A DNA stretch of 64,000 nucleotides from an uncultured Acetatifactor sp. (GCA_934433135.1 CAKRZO010000003.1:124001-188000); one strand, 5' to 3'; positions 25,640 to 34,258 are shown, numbered from the stretch's first letter. Notes: generated by a model not told the origin, from the letters alone. Made by a program: numbers and translations.

Positions 25640-27382
25640 ATGATATTACGCCTGAAAGAAATCAAGTCCTCACTGGAGGCGGCTCAAACGCAGGGTGTTT
25701 CCATGCGCCGCCGCCTGATGATTTACCTTTTTACCATAATGCTTTTTTTCGCGCTCCTGATCGCTATGCTGCTGCTTCTTTTCGGTGCGATCGACCCCAT
25801 TGGATATGAGATTGAACGGGCTTTGGATAATCAACTGGAGAATTCTGCAAATACCATAGAACGTCAGAGTAATGATCAGGCGGCCTACGCACTTGCCTTT
25901 TCCCAACAGATAACAGCAGCGGTCAAGGATGAACTTGCAGATGCCGGAATTACCTTCGACCAGCTTCGTAATACTTCTGATGCATTGGAATCCATGCAAG
26001 ACAAGCTCTTTGAGATTGTCAATAACAACATGCTGCTTACACCTTGCAGCGGCGCATTTTGCTTTTTGAACACAACTGTCAACGATACGCTGCCTGACAA
26101 AAGCTATAGCGGGCTGTATCTGAAGTTTGCGAATCTTTATGCAGAGAACACAATACATAATAATGTTTGCCTTTTTCGCGGATTTTCCACTGTTGCGCGA
26201 GAAAAGAACATGAATCTCCATAGCACATGGCAATTGGAAACACAAGAGGGAGTATTTCCGGAAATTGACCGACTGATGTCCTGCCAAAGTGGGAATCTTT
26301 CCGAATCCTACTTACTTACATCCGTCTATAAACTGCCTGATACCTGGGAAAGAGTTCGTTTTCTCTGTATACCCATTCTGGATTCTCATGGAATCACAAT
26401 CGGCGTGTGCGGCTTTGAGATCAGTAGTCTGTATTTTTCACTTTCTTATAAAACACTGGGAAGCGGACAGGCGCATATTTTCTGTGCCTTGCTGACAGAA
26501 GAAAAAGATCATTATACGGGGCAGATTGCCGGAAATCAATCCGGCTATTTCCCTCTGGCTGAAAATACTTTTTCTCTTGAGAACAAGGCAGCCCTGACTA
26601 CCTTCCGTAGCGGAGATACTGAATTTATCGGTAAAATCCGGGAACTGAAAATAGGAACGACTGACCATACAGTTGCTGTTATGCTCCCCGCTGCGGAATA
26701 TCAGGCGCTTGTGCAGACGGTGCGGCTCAAAATTGCCGTATTCTTATTTATCGCATCTTTTGCCATATTAGTCTCTGTTTTTTGGGGCAGTAAAAAATAT
26801 GTTGTACCTATATTGAAAGACCTGGAGCGAATCAAAACTGACACAGATCGGACGCAGGGCGGATCTCACGTCCTGGAAATTGAAGATCTCTTTTCTTTCC
26901 TTGCGGAACAGGATCGGAAACATGAAGCAACTTTATCCGCTTTGAATCAAGAAAGGCTGAAGGCTCAAGGCAGACAGGAACAGCTGCAAAACGAGCTGGA
27001 ACAGACTAATAGTGATCTTGGATCCGCGCAGGCAGAAATTGCCCGGCTTGCCTATTCCAGAAAACAGGAGATCGATCCCTATGACTTTCAATATTTTCTG
27101 GAGGGAATCAGCCAGCTTACTCCGGCAGAAAGAAAAGTTTTTGATCTGTATCTTGAAGGAAAAAACACAAAAGAAATTATTACAATTTTAGGAATTACAG
27201 AAAACACATTAAAGTTTCACAACAAAAATATCTACAACAAGTTGGGCGTTTCATCCCGAAAGCAACTCCTTCGTTATGCCGCTTTAATGAAACACGCAGA
27301 AGGAACATGTTCCGCAATAACGGAGCAGGTGGAGATGCCCAAAAGAGGTAATTTGCTTTGCAGACAAAAGAAATTAAAATAA
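25640..27382 (+). CDS. Membrane-anchored LuxR-type regulator with extracellular sensor domain
   Basis: A 580-residue one-component regulator; GAGGG precedes ATG 25640. Transmembrane helix 1 lies at about 24-50 (LMIYLFTIMLFFALLIAMLL) and helix 2 at about 358-378 (IAVFLFIASFAILVSVFWG). The ~310 residues between them form an extracellular sensor, probably Cache-like. A coiled coil (about 415-475) leads to a LuxR helix-turn-helix at about 505-560: LTPAERKVFDLYLEGKNTKE and ITENTLKFHNKNIYNKLGVS. There is no kinase or receiver domain, so DNA binding is coupled directly to the membrane. Its likely ligand partner is the binding protein encoded just upstream. Confidence 0.8.
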   Translation: MILRLKEIKSSLEAAQTQGVSMRRRLMIYLFTIMLFFALLIAMLLLLFGAIDPIGYEIERALDNQLENSANTIERQSNDQAAYALAFSQQITAAVKDELADAGITFDQLRNTSDALESMQDKLFEIVNNNMLLTPCSGAFCFLNTTVNDTLPDKSYSGLYLKFANLYAENTIHNNVCLFRGFSTVAREKNMNLHSTWQLETQEGVFPEIDRLMSCQSGNLSESYLLTSVYKLPDTWERVRFLCIPILDSHGITIGVCGFEISSLYFSLSYKTLGSGQAHIFCALLTEEKDHYTGQIAGNQSGYFPLAENTFSLENKAALTTFRSGDTEFIGKIRELKIGTTDHTVAVMLPAAEYQALVQTVRLKIAVFLFIASFAILVSVFWGSKKYVVPILKDLERIKTDTDRTQGGSHVLEIEDLFSFLAEQDRKHEATLSALNQERLKAQGRQEQLQNELEQTNSDLGSAQAEIARLAYSRKQEIDPYDFQYFLEGISQLTPAERKVFDLYLEGKNTKEIITILGITENTLKFHNKNIYNKLGVSSRKQLLRYAALMKHAEGTCSAITEQVEMPKRGNLLCRQKKLK

Positions 27383-27393
27383 GGAATACAAAA

Positions 27394-28164
27394 ATGAAAT
27401 TTCCGGAAGGAAACGTTCATAATAATTCTCAAAATAATTCATATAATCATTTACAAAATAACTTTCGCAAAGGCTTGGCGGACGGAATTCCCATTGCACT
27501 TGGGTATGTCTCGGTTTCTTTTGCATTCGGTATGGAAGCGGTCTCAGGAGGGCTTCCTGTCTGGGCCGCCGTTCTGATTTCCATGACCAATCTTACCAGT
27601 GCCGGGCAGTTCGCCGGGCTTACACTGATTTTAAGCAGCGCATCCTTCCTGGAAATGGCTCTTACCCAGTTTATTATCAACCTGCGTTATTCCCTGATGT
27701 CTATCTCTCTGTCCCAAAAGCTGCACAAAGGTGTTACTCTGCCGGACAGACTTCTGATCGCTTTCGGCAATACGGATGAAATCTTTGCAGTTGCCAGTGG
27801 CCAGGATGCAGAAGTCGGAAGAAAGTACTTATATGGTCTGATCTGTATGCCTTATGTCGGCTGGGCTGCCGGCACCTTCTTCGGCGCTGCTGCTTCTGCC
27901 CTTTTGCCGGAAATCATCCGCTCCGCTTTGGGAATCGCCATTTACGGTATGTTCCTTGCCATTATCATACCCCCGGCCAGGAAAAGCCGGACGATTCTTG
28001 CCGTAATACTGACCGCAGCCGGTTTAAGCTGCCTGTTTACCTATACTCCCGGCCTTAAGAATGTATCTTCCGGCTTTGTGATCATTATTTGTGCCATTGT
28101 TGCCGCAGCATTGGGCGCTGTTATGCGTCCGGTAGAACCGGATTCCACCGAACCTGACGCATAG
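27394..28164 (+). CDS. azlC: AzlC family branched-chain amino acid exporter subunit
   Basis: ATG 27394 (with AAGGA upstream) gives 256 residues; the longer frame overlapping the preceding gene lacks a ribosome site. After an Asn-rich N-terminus (NNSQNNSYNHLQNN) come several membrane segments beginning GLADGIPIALGYVSVSFAFG, the usual AzlC start. The motif SAGQFAGLTL and the NLRYSLMS stretch are family-typical. With AzlD it forms a transporter exporting leucine analogues and other branched-chain amino acids. The Asn/Gln-rich leader is longer than usual. Confidence 0.9.
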   Translation: MKFPEGNVHNNSQNNSYNHLQNNFRKGLADGIPIALGYVSVSFAFGMEAVSGGLPVWAAVLISMTNLTSAGQFAGLTLILSSASFLEMALTQFIINLRYSLMSISLSQKLHKGVTLPDRLLIAFGNTDEIFAVASGQDAEVGRKYLYGLICMPYVGWAAGTFFGAAASALLPEIIRSALGIAIYGMFLAIIIPPARKSRTILAVILTAAGLSCLFTYTPGLKNVSSGFVIIICAIVAAALGAVMRPVEPDSTEPDA

Positions 28165-28345
28165 GAGTAGCAGAAAATGGCATGCTGTCTACAACATACT
28201 GCCGACAACTCTTCCTGCAAGGCGTCCCTTTTCCGTTGGCATAGGGGCGGCCGGGAATGACAGACTGCCGAAAAAGTCAAAATTCGTAAGGTTTCCGGCT
28301 GGGGTAAAACGGTAAGAAGATTTTTTCAAAATGAGGAGAACGAAC

Positions 28346-28645
28346 ATGAAAAGCTTACTTTCTTATATTGCCGTCATGGCTTTGGTTACTTATCTGGTGC
28401 GCATGGTTCCTCTGGTTCTTTTCCGTAAAAAAGTGGAAAACCGTTTCCTTCGCTCCTTCCTGTACTACATTCCCTATGCAGTACTTTCCGCCATGACCTT
28501 TCCGGCGATTTTCTCCTCCACAGCCGATTTTAAATCCGCTTTGGCAGGCACCTTAGTCGCCCTGATTCTGGCCTTTTTTGAAAAAGGGCTGCTTCCTGTG
28601 GCGCTCAGTGCCTGCGGTGCGGCATTGCTCGTGACATTCCTGTAA
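28346..28645 (+). CDS. azlD: AzlD family branched-chain amino acid transport protein
   Basis: ATG 28346 with GAGGAG seven bases upstream gives 99 residues and three to four short membrane helices: YIAVMALVTYLVRMVPLVLF, FLYYIPYAVLSAMTFPAIFS, and a C-terminal ALSACGAALLVTFL. The VTYLVRMVPL motif is characteristic. It is the small partner of AzlC, 181 bases downstream; the gap holds no clear gene, only an unlikely 27-codon frame at about 28179. Confidence 0.88.
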   Translation: MKSLLSYIAVMALVTYLVRMVPLVLFRKKVENRFLRSFLYYIPYAVLSAMTFPAIFSSTADFKSALAGTLVALILAFFEKGLLPVALSACGAALLVTFL

Positions 28646-28666
28646 TATTTTCACAATAATTCTTTT

Positions 28667-29950
28667 TTACAGAAACAGCACTTCCCAGTCTTCCGGCGGA
28701 TTGCCCAGATCCGGCACATCCATGGCAACACCGCCTCTTAAAGCAGACTCGTGTGCCACAAGACCCGGAATGTTAAAGCGTGCGGCTGTCCAGATGTTGG
28801 TAGGCGACAGTTTTCCGGTCTCATAAGCCCGGCAGAAATCATCAATCATATACTTGTGCGTTCCGTTGTGTCCGTTGCGCACCACTTTATAAGACTCCGG
28901 CAGTCTGTCCATGGACTGAATCGGTGCAGCGCCGTAAATTCCTTCTTCCCCTTCCGGTATTTCAAAAAGATCATCCCCGCCAGCCAAAGCCTGAATCGTT
29001 GTAGCATAATCTTTTTCCAGCATACGTGTTACAATGGCCGGCTGCAGTTCTTCCGTTACATCTTTCATAATTACTTTACCATACCGACCCTCAGCCTTAT
29101 CCCAGGTTGCCAGATGATGCTTTGCTACGGAAAATTCATATCCGCCGTCCGTTCCGTAGAACTGGGAAATATAAGTCTCCGGCGCCCTCCAACCTACACA
29201 GCGGTTCTCACTGATTCTGGCAATGCCGCCGTTGGAAAGTTCCAGAAGCATGGCTGTATTTCCAAAGGGATTGTCATAATTATTGACACCGTTTTCCCCG
29301 AAAATATCCGTCCGGATGGTATCCCGGTAACCAAGCGCCATAACCCTTTTTGCATATACACCCGGCATGGTACTTAAAATACAGGACGTAGAATGAGTCG
29401 GATAGAACATGGGCGGAATCCCCGCAAAACGCTTCCAGTCTTCACCTCCGGAACTGCGGAAGCTCTGCTCCATATTCCGGATATCATGATTGTACTGCGC
29501 TTCTCCGTAAACAAACTTCCCGAAAGTCCCCCTGGCAAATTCCCGGCGGCAGAATAGAACAGGAGCACGATAATACCCCGTTTCTCCCATGGAATAGGTC
29601 AGTCTTGTTTTTCTTACCAGCTCTTCGATCTCCTGAATCTCATCAATGCTGACAGCGCAGGGAACCGCACTGTAAACATGTTTTCCGGCCTTCAATGCCC
29701 GGATTACCAACGGGCCGTGGCTGAACCGCTGTGTAAAAACAGCCACGGCATTGATTTTATCGCTTGCAAGCGCCTCTTCAAAACTGTCAATGATTTTCAC
29801 ATCAAAGCGCTTTGCATACTCCTCTGCCCGTTCTTTACGGATGTCGCAGACATAAACCTCTTCTACCACCGGATGCAGCTTAAACAACGGTACAAAAAAC
29901 TGGCTGAACCTTCCGCAACCGATGATGGCAACTTTCATCTTTTCTTTCAT
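28667..29950 (-). CDS. Gfo/Idh/MocA family oxidoreductase
   Basis: A 427-residue sugar-type dehydrogenase. The N-terminal Rossmann fold has VAIIGCGRFSQFFVPLFK, followed by an acidic NAD-binding strand VYVCDIRKERAEEY. Where most members carry the EKP triad, this one has VYSAVPCAVS, so the catalytic lysine is missing at the usual place. The C-terminal alpha/beta domain starts at about residue 130. It is the last gene of the minus-strand cluster with three [4Fe-4S] proteins and a U32-like protein. The substrate is unknown, and a non-redox role is conceivable given the lost Lys. Confidence 0.85.
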   Translation of the reverse strand: MKEKMKVAIIGCGRFSQFFVPLFKLHPVVEEVYVCDIRKERAEEYAKRFDVKIIDSFEEALASDKINAVAVFTQRFSHGPLVIRALKAGKHVYSAVPCAVSIDEIQEIEELVRKTRLTYSMGETGYYRAPVLFCRREFARGTFGKFVYGEAQYNHDIRNMEQSFRSSGGEDWKRFAGIPPMFYPTHSTSCILSTMPGVYAKRVMALGYRDTIRTDIFGENGVNNYDNPFGNTAMLLELSNGGIARISENRCVGWRAPETYISQFYGTDGGYEFSVAKHHLATWDKAEGRYGKVIMKDVTEELQPAIVTRMLEKDYATTIQALAGGDDLFEIPEGEEGIYGAAPIQSMDRLPESYKVVRNGHNGTHKYMIDDFCRAYETGKLSPTNIWTAARFNIPGLVAHESALRGGVAMDVPDLGNPPEDWEVLFL

Positions 29951-29990
29951 GATAATCCTCCCTCCTGCAGATGCCTTTCCGGCAAAAAAG

Positions 29991-30055
29991 GTACGTCAAA
30001 TTTCGGATTTGACACAGTGATCCCGGCTTCTTTGCAGCATCTGCGGTACAAAATG
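29991..30055. repeat. Diverged family B repeat, copy 4
   Basis: GTCAAATTTCGGATTTGAC is a hairpin like the inner one of copy 1, followed by CGGCTTCTTTGCAGCATCTG and CGGTACAAA, a weakened version of the core. It abuts the stop codon at 30056 and may end transcription between the two genes. Confidence 0.5.
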
Positions 30056-31051
30056 TTATGTAACATCTTCTTTTTTCCGGAAAATCCAGCTCTTCTCGTG
30101 CATGCCGGTTTCAAACTGGGAAATGCTTAAGCTCCAGTCTTCTTTTTCCCGGAACTTTCTGACAAAGGTTTTGCCCAGCAATCCTTTTTCCTCCAAATGG
30201 ATATAGCAGGCTCTGTCACAGGCTCTTCCGCAGATGGATGTGCGGTAAAAATGTTTCGCAGGCGGATAAAAATACGTGTGATCCAGGATTTCCTTTGCCT
30301 CTTCTTTATCAAAAGAGGCCGTTCCGTTGATGATCTCCATCCGATCTGCAAAACCATCATAGGCTTCCGGCGGCATAAAGGGATTCTTACTGCCGTTTGC
30401 TCCGTTATAATAGACGGCGCATCTCCAGCAATCCGTTTTTCCTTTCGCATCAATGGCATGTCCCGGGCAGGCCTTCATACATTCCCGGCATCCGTCACAG
30501 AGGTTTTTCCTGGCAAGGGGTGTCTCTTCCAGAACCGCATCCGTCAAAATAAAGCAATAGCGGATGAAAGGACCGTAATCCTTATTTAACAGGGTATGAA
30601 TAAAGCTCTCCTCCCCCAGACCGCAGGCTACGGCACACTTCAAAAAATCAATCTGGTTCTCGGCCTTTACCCCTCGATAAATATCCGTATAATCCACTTC
30701 CGGATTGGTGGAGTCCGTCTGTGTCATAATCAACTGATTACGTCTCTGCGGAATGGCTTCATACCCTTCCTCTTCCACCAGATTACTTACATTAATCAGT
30801 GCAAGCGGCATAACCGTCTCTTCCAGATTTTCCACACCCATCGTCGTATACTGATAATAAGTGGTGCCTTCTTCCACACCCCTATAGATTCCCCGAAGAA
30901 TGCGGAAACCCAGTCCGATAACGGTTTTCGTTCCCGGGTAAATTTTAAAAACCGGATCTTCGGGAAGAAATCTGGCCGCCGATGCAAATCCCACCACATC
31001 CGCATCATAACGCAGGGCGCATTCCATGATTCTGTCTCTTAAATCGCTCAC
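30056..31051 (-). CDS. QueG-like double [4Fe-4S] protein, paralogue 3
   Basis: GTG 31051 overlaps the stop of the preceding paralogue and has AGGAGG at the right distance, giving 331 residues. The N-terminal region (DADVVGFASAARFLPEDPVF, KTVIGLGFRILRG) resembles the catalytic part of epoxyqueuosine reductase and reductive-dehalogenase-like proteins. The first cluster motif is NLCDGCRECMKACPG, then CWRCAVYY, and the second is ICGRACDRACYIHLEE. It is a member of a tandem set of three. Being one of three, it is unlikely to be housekeeping QueG. It is probably a corrinoid- or flavin-linked reductase of unknown substrate. Confidence 0.8.
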   Translation of the reverse strand: MSDLRDRIMECALRYDADVVGFASAARFLPEDPVFKIYPGTKTVIGLGFRILRGIYRGVEEGTTYYQYTTMGVENLEETVMPLALINVSNLVEEEGYEAIPQRRNQLIMTQTDSTNPEVDYTDIYRGVKAENQIDFLKCAVACGLGEESFIHTLLNKDYGPFIRYCFILTDAVLEETPLARKNLCDGCRECMKACPGHAIDAKGKTDCWRCAVYYNGANGSKNPFMPPEAYDGFADRMEIINGTASFDKEEAKEILDHTYFYPPAKHFYRTSICGRACDRACYIHLEEKGLLGKTFVRKFREKEDWSLSISQFETGMHEKSWIFRKKEDVT

Positions 31052-31950
31052 AGTACCCCCGCCTCCTTTAAATGATGATAGCAAACTGTTTCACAGCGTT
31101 TTCCGCACAGGCACGGCACATAACCGAAATGTGTGGCCGGCAGGAATTTTAACTCCGGATAAATCTCCCGTGCGCTCTCCCGGTCAAAATGCTTTTCCCC
31201 GTTTAAAATCGCTTCCCGATCCGGACAATCCTTTAAGAAATCCTCCTTCATAAAAGGATTAGACTTATGGGCTCCTCTGTAATAGACGCTGCACTGCCAG
31301 CTGTCCACACCCTGTTCGCTAATGGCAGCTCCCGGACAGGCGTCCCTGCATTTTCCGCACCTGTCGCACAACTCTTTTTCAAACGGCTTATCGTGGGCAA
31401 GCGGCATATCCGTAATGATAAAAACGTACCGCAGATACGGGCCGTACCTGGGCGCGATGACTTTTCCGTGCATGCCGATGCTTCCGAGCCCGCAGACAAC
31501 CGCCGCCTTATTGTAATCGATGATCACATCCGGTACCGGCTTATCCGGCGCTACCGGACTGGCAAATTCCAGTTCGTAGATTCTGGATACTTCCGGATTG
31601 GTGGATTTATCTCCCTGAATACGAAATCCCGGAATGCTTCGCTGCAGACAGGCATCGTATCCTTCATTTTCAATCAAGGCACCCATTTTCAAGAGGAAAA
31701 TTTCCGCGAAACTCTCGTCTATGTATTTTACGCCGAGATTAACATAGTTGTAATACTGTGTCTGATCCTCCATGGCATGGTACAGTCCCTTCGGCACCTT
31801 GATCCCGAAACCGATAATGCTTTTCGCACCCGGCAGAATGGAAAAGGGATTTCTCTGGGGATCTTCTTTCCTTAAAAGCTCCACGTCGCCGATTCCGCAG
31901 ACTGCTGCCCCAAGTTCCCTTGCTTTTTGTTTGATTGTTTCTGCTTTCAT
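31048..31950 (-). CDS. QueG-like double [4Fe-4S] protein, paralogue 2
   Basis: A 300-residue protein starting MKAETIKQKARELGAAVCGI after a GGAG site. The family elements are SIIGFGIKVPKGLYHAMEDQ, the first cluster motif ELCDRCGKCRDACPGAAISE, WQCSVYY, and the terminal CLCGKRCETVCYHHLKEAG. It is the shortest of the three and ends right after the last cluster motif. Its 3' end overlaps the start of paralogue 3 by four bases, so the two are translated together. The substrate is unknown. Confidence 0.8.
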   Translation of the reverse strand: MKAETIKQKARELGAAVCGIGDVELLRKEDPQRNPFSILPGAKSIIGFGIKVPKGLYHAMEDQTQYYNYVNLGVKYIDESFAEIFLLKMGALIENEGYDACLQRSIPGFRIQGDKSTNPEVSRIYELEFASPVAPDKPVPDVIIDYNKAAVVCGLGSIGMHGKVIAPRYGPYLRYVFIITDMPLAHDKPFEKELCDRCGKCRDACPGAAISEQGVDSWQCSVYYRGAHKSNPFMKEDFLKDCPDREAILNGEKHFDRESAREIYPELKFLPATHFGYVPCLCGKRCETVCYHHLKEAGVL

Positions 31951-32026
31951 CTATGCTCCTGTTCCTTATTTCTCTTCGTCAAAACCAAATTGACCCCAAT
32001 GTCTGAACCCTGCTTACGAGGGCTGT

Positions 32027-33109
32027 CTAACGATCCATCTTCCAGGCTTTCTTCTCATGGCGAAGCGGTTCTTGAAACCGTCCTTCCATGCAGCCGCCCT
32101 TTTTCTCCAACATACTGACGCAGGCACGGATGCATCCGCCGCATTTGGCCATATTGTAGCCGACCCAGCTGGGAAAATATTTTTCCAGCGCGGTATAGAC
32201 TTTCATGACTTCTTTTTCATTGGCCTGATCCGTCACACCTTCCAGAAGGTCTAACATTCCGTTTTCATTTTTATCAAAGACTTCTTTGGGAACAAAAGGA
32301 TTGTAGTATCTTCCGCCATGAGTGTAAAAGGCATAGCAGCGCCACATATCAATGTCTCCCCATTCACAGATCTTTCCCGCCAGATTGACGCGAATGGTCT
32401 TGCCGGAATGGATGGCCGGGATACAGGAACCGGGGCATTCTCTGACACAGGCTCCGCAGCGGCGGCAAAGAGGCTTTCCGCTGTACATTTCGTCATATTC
32501 CAGTTCGGCATCGGTAAAAATAAAGGCTACTCTCTGGAGAGGCCCGAATTCCGGTGTCAGGAGCATTTTACTCCAGCCGATTTCTCCCAGGCCGCAGGCC
32601 ACCGCCGCCAGACGGAACTGAAACTGCAAATCCGGCGGAACCTTATCCGGGCTGACTTCTCTGGTATACTGCACGCTTCTGTGGTGCGCGGTTTTCCCTT
32701 TCGCATGCTTGCTGACTTCAATCTGTTCTTCCGGCGACAGGGTATTTCCCGGACTTCCGTCCATATCGGATACCGCGCCTCTGGCACCGGTGTTCCGGTA
32801 CACCACTGCCTCATACCCGGCATCTTCAATCACTTTTCCCACATGGTACAATACAGCCGGCGCGTAAATTTCGTTGATGCCGCCGTAAGCCATGGACGGA
32901 TACTGATAAAACTGGGTTCCCTCTTCAATTCCTCTTTGCACTCCTCTGGGAATGCGGAATGCAAAACCGATGACACTCTTTGCATGCGGAAACAGATATC
33001 TGGGATCCATTTCCGGCGGCGCCCCCTCAAAACGGGACATGGGTCCGATGCCGCATTTATCCGCTCCTGCCTCGTATGCCGCCTGCTTGATCCTTTCACT
33101 TGTAAGCAT
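32027..33109 (-). CDS. QueG-like double [4Fe-4S] protein, paralogue 1
   Basis: A 360-residue protein, the longest paralogue, starting MLTSERIKQAAYEAGADKCG with AAGGAG upstream. The motifs are SVIGFAFRIPRGVQRGIEEG, the cluster motif PLCRRCGACVRECPGSCIPA, WRCYAFYTHGGRYYNPF, and terminal AKCGGCIRACVSMLEKKGG. Compared with the others it has about 20 extra residues between the first cluster and WRC. It shares GIEEGTQFYQYPSMAYGGIN with the corresponding segment of paralogue 3 (GVEEGTTYYQYTTMGVENLE), confirming common descent. A 14-base tandem repeat lies directly upstream. Confidence 0.8.
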   Translation of the reverse strand: MLTSERIKQAAYEAGADKCGIGPMSRFEGAPPEMDPRYLFPHAKSVIGFAFRIPRGVQRGIEEGTQFYQYPSMAYGGINEIYAPAVLYHVGKVIEDAGYEAVVYRNTGARGAVSDMDGSPGNTLSPEEQIEVSKHAKGKTAHHRSVQYTREVSPDKVPPDLQFQFRLAAVACGLGEIGWSKMLLTPEFGPLQRVAFIFTDAELEYDEMYSGKPLCRRCGACVRECPGSCIPAIHSGKTIRVNLAGKICEWGDIDMWRCYAFYTHGGRYYNPFVPKEVFDKNENGMLDLLEGVTDQANEKEVMKVYTALEKYFPSWVGYNMAKCGGCIRACVSMLEKKGGCMEGRFQEPLRHEKKAWKMDR

Positions 33110-33125
33110 TTTTTCTCCTTCCTGC

Positions 33126-33180
33126 CTGCTTTCCTCTTGCTGCTTTCCTCTTGCTGCTTTCCTCTTGCTGCTTTCCTCTT
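33126..33180. repeat. 14-base tandem repeat upstream of a QueG-like gene
   Basis: The unit GCTGCTTTCCTCTT occurs three times exactly (33139-33180) with a 13-base partial copy before it. On the coding strand it reads AAGAGGAAAGCAGC, so it repeats an AGAGGAAAG ribosome-site-like stretch just upstream of ATG 33109. Copy number may vary by slippage. Confidence 0.85.
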
Positions 33181-33241
33181 GCTTCTTTCTTCCTTTTTCC
33201 TGTCCGTTGTCTTCTCTTATTCCTGTTAAGACATGCCGTTT

Positions 33242-34258
33242 TTACGTATCTTCCCGACCTGTACCGTAGATGCTTTCTATGTTCATAAACGCATTTTCCC
33301 AGTTTGTATAGCTTAATTTATCATTCGAAAGCTCACGCTCGATTTTGCGGTTTTCCAAAAGATACGGATAAAACAGCCCTGTATGATTGGGTTCCAGCAG
33401 ATCCAGCGTACTTCCGCTGTAGCTGTGATCCTTCAGGTAAGCTTTTAAGATTTTTACCGGGCAGGAGCTGACTCTGGTCGCCAGCTTCATCGCCGGAAAC
33501 AGACCCTCATACAGAGAAATATCCTCCGGGCGGATAAAGTTCGTCCGCTCCAGCAAAGCTCGCGCATTCCCTTCTTTTTTCAGATAGGTTCTGCAGATTC
33601 CTTCGAAAGCATAGCCGTTATCCATAGACGCAATCTCGCTTTCATGCGCCACCAGATTATCATGGAACACATGGGCGGAACAATGATTCAGGCAGCCGCT
33701 GTTGGCCAGTGCATACAACATTTTTCCGTTTTCGTCGCACCACTTCTTCAGTTCCTTTATTTTACCGAAATCACGATTATACTCTCTCTTTAAATAGAAG
33801 CTGTCAAAGCAGTCCTTCACATAGTCCATTCCTTCTACGGTTCCGATAGACATATTGACAGAAGCTCTGACATCCAGCTCTTTAAAATTATCCTTGATAA
33901 ACCGGGCAATTAAAAGCGAGGTTGTCGTGATGCTCTGAAGACCGATCTTGTTTTCCAGATAATCCACAGTCTCTCCCACCTTATCAAAAAAGACTCTGGA
34001 CTGGCTGTCCCTCCCGTAGCACATGGCATTAAAAAGGAGGTTGAACCGAATCCCTTGCGCAGAAAGTCTGACCAGATCTTCCTCCTGCCTGGCAAGAGCC
34101 TCCCAGGGCGTCATGTCCGTGCGATTCTGCTGCCTGTTGCGCCCGTTGGCAAAATCTCCCCAGGCAAAATAGACTTCATGAATCTGATCTTTCCATGTAA
34201 GGATCGTCTCCAAAAGATCCGACGACTGCCTTAACTGATATCCTACTGAGTATTTCAT
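33242..34258 (-). CDS. U32 peptidase-like TIM-barrel protein
   Basis: A 338-residue protein, first gene of the [4Fe-4S] cluster and divergent from an AraC regulator. The series of strands (IHEVYFAWGDF, IRFNLLFNAMCYG, LDVRASVNMSIG, MLYALANSGCLNHCSAHVFH) and the GCLNHCSAHxxHDN motif recall U32 family proteins such as UbiU/UbiV and RlhA. Those carry an iron-sulfur centre and act in hydroxylation rather than proteolysis. The match is by pattern only, so the family call is moderate. AGGAGGGAA precedes ATG 34258. Confidence 0.6.
   Translation of the reverse strand: MKYSVGYQLRQSSDLLETILTWKDQIHEVYFAWGDFANGRNRQQNRTDMTPWEALARQEEDLVRLSAQGIRFNLLFNAMCYGRDSQSRVFFDKVGETVDYLENKIGLQSITTTSLLIARFIKDNFKELDVRASVNMSIGTVEGMDYVKDCFDSFYLKREYNRDFGKIKELKKWCDENGKMLYALANSGCLNHCSAHVFHDNLVAHESEIASMDNGYAFEGICRTYLKKEGNARALLERTNFIRPEDISLYEGLFPAMKLATRVSSCPVKILKAYLKDHSYSGSTLDLLEPNHTGLFYPYLLENRKIERELSNDKLSYTNWENAFMNIESIYGTGREDT

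Noticed and set aside
25670..26287. Minus-strand frame of 205 codons inside the membrane LuxR gene
   Set aside because: It is a shadow of the real gene and lacks a ribosome site.
28179..28262. Small 27-codon frame between azlC and azlD
   Set aside because: It starts after a weak GGAG, but the product has no resemblance to known small proteins and the codon pattern looks random.
30197..31042. Plus-strand frames opposite the third [4Fe-4S] paralogue
   Set aside because: The cysteine cluster motifs lie on the minus strand; the plus frames show no pattern.
33126..33180. CRISPR-like array
   Set aside because: The repeats are only 14 bases and directly adjacent, without spacers.
32318..33229. 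Long plus-strand frame (303 codons) antisense to a [4Fe-4S] gene
   Set aside because: It has no ribosome site and a low-complexity composition. The opposite strand encodes a clear protein family with cysteine motifs.
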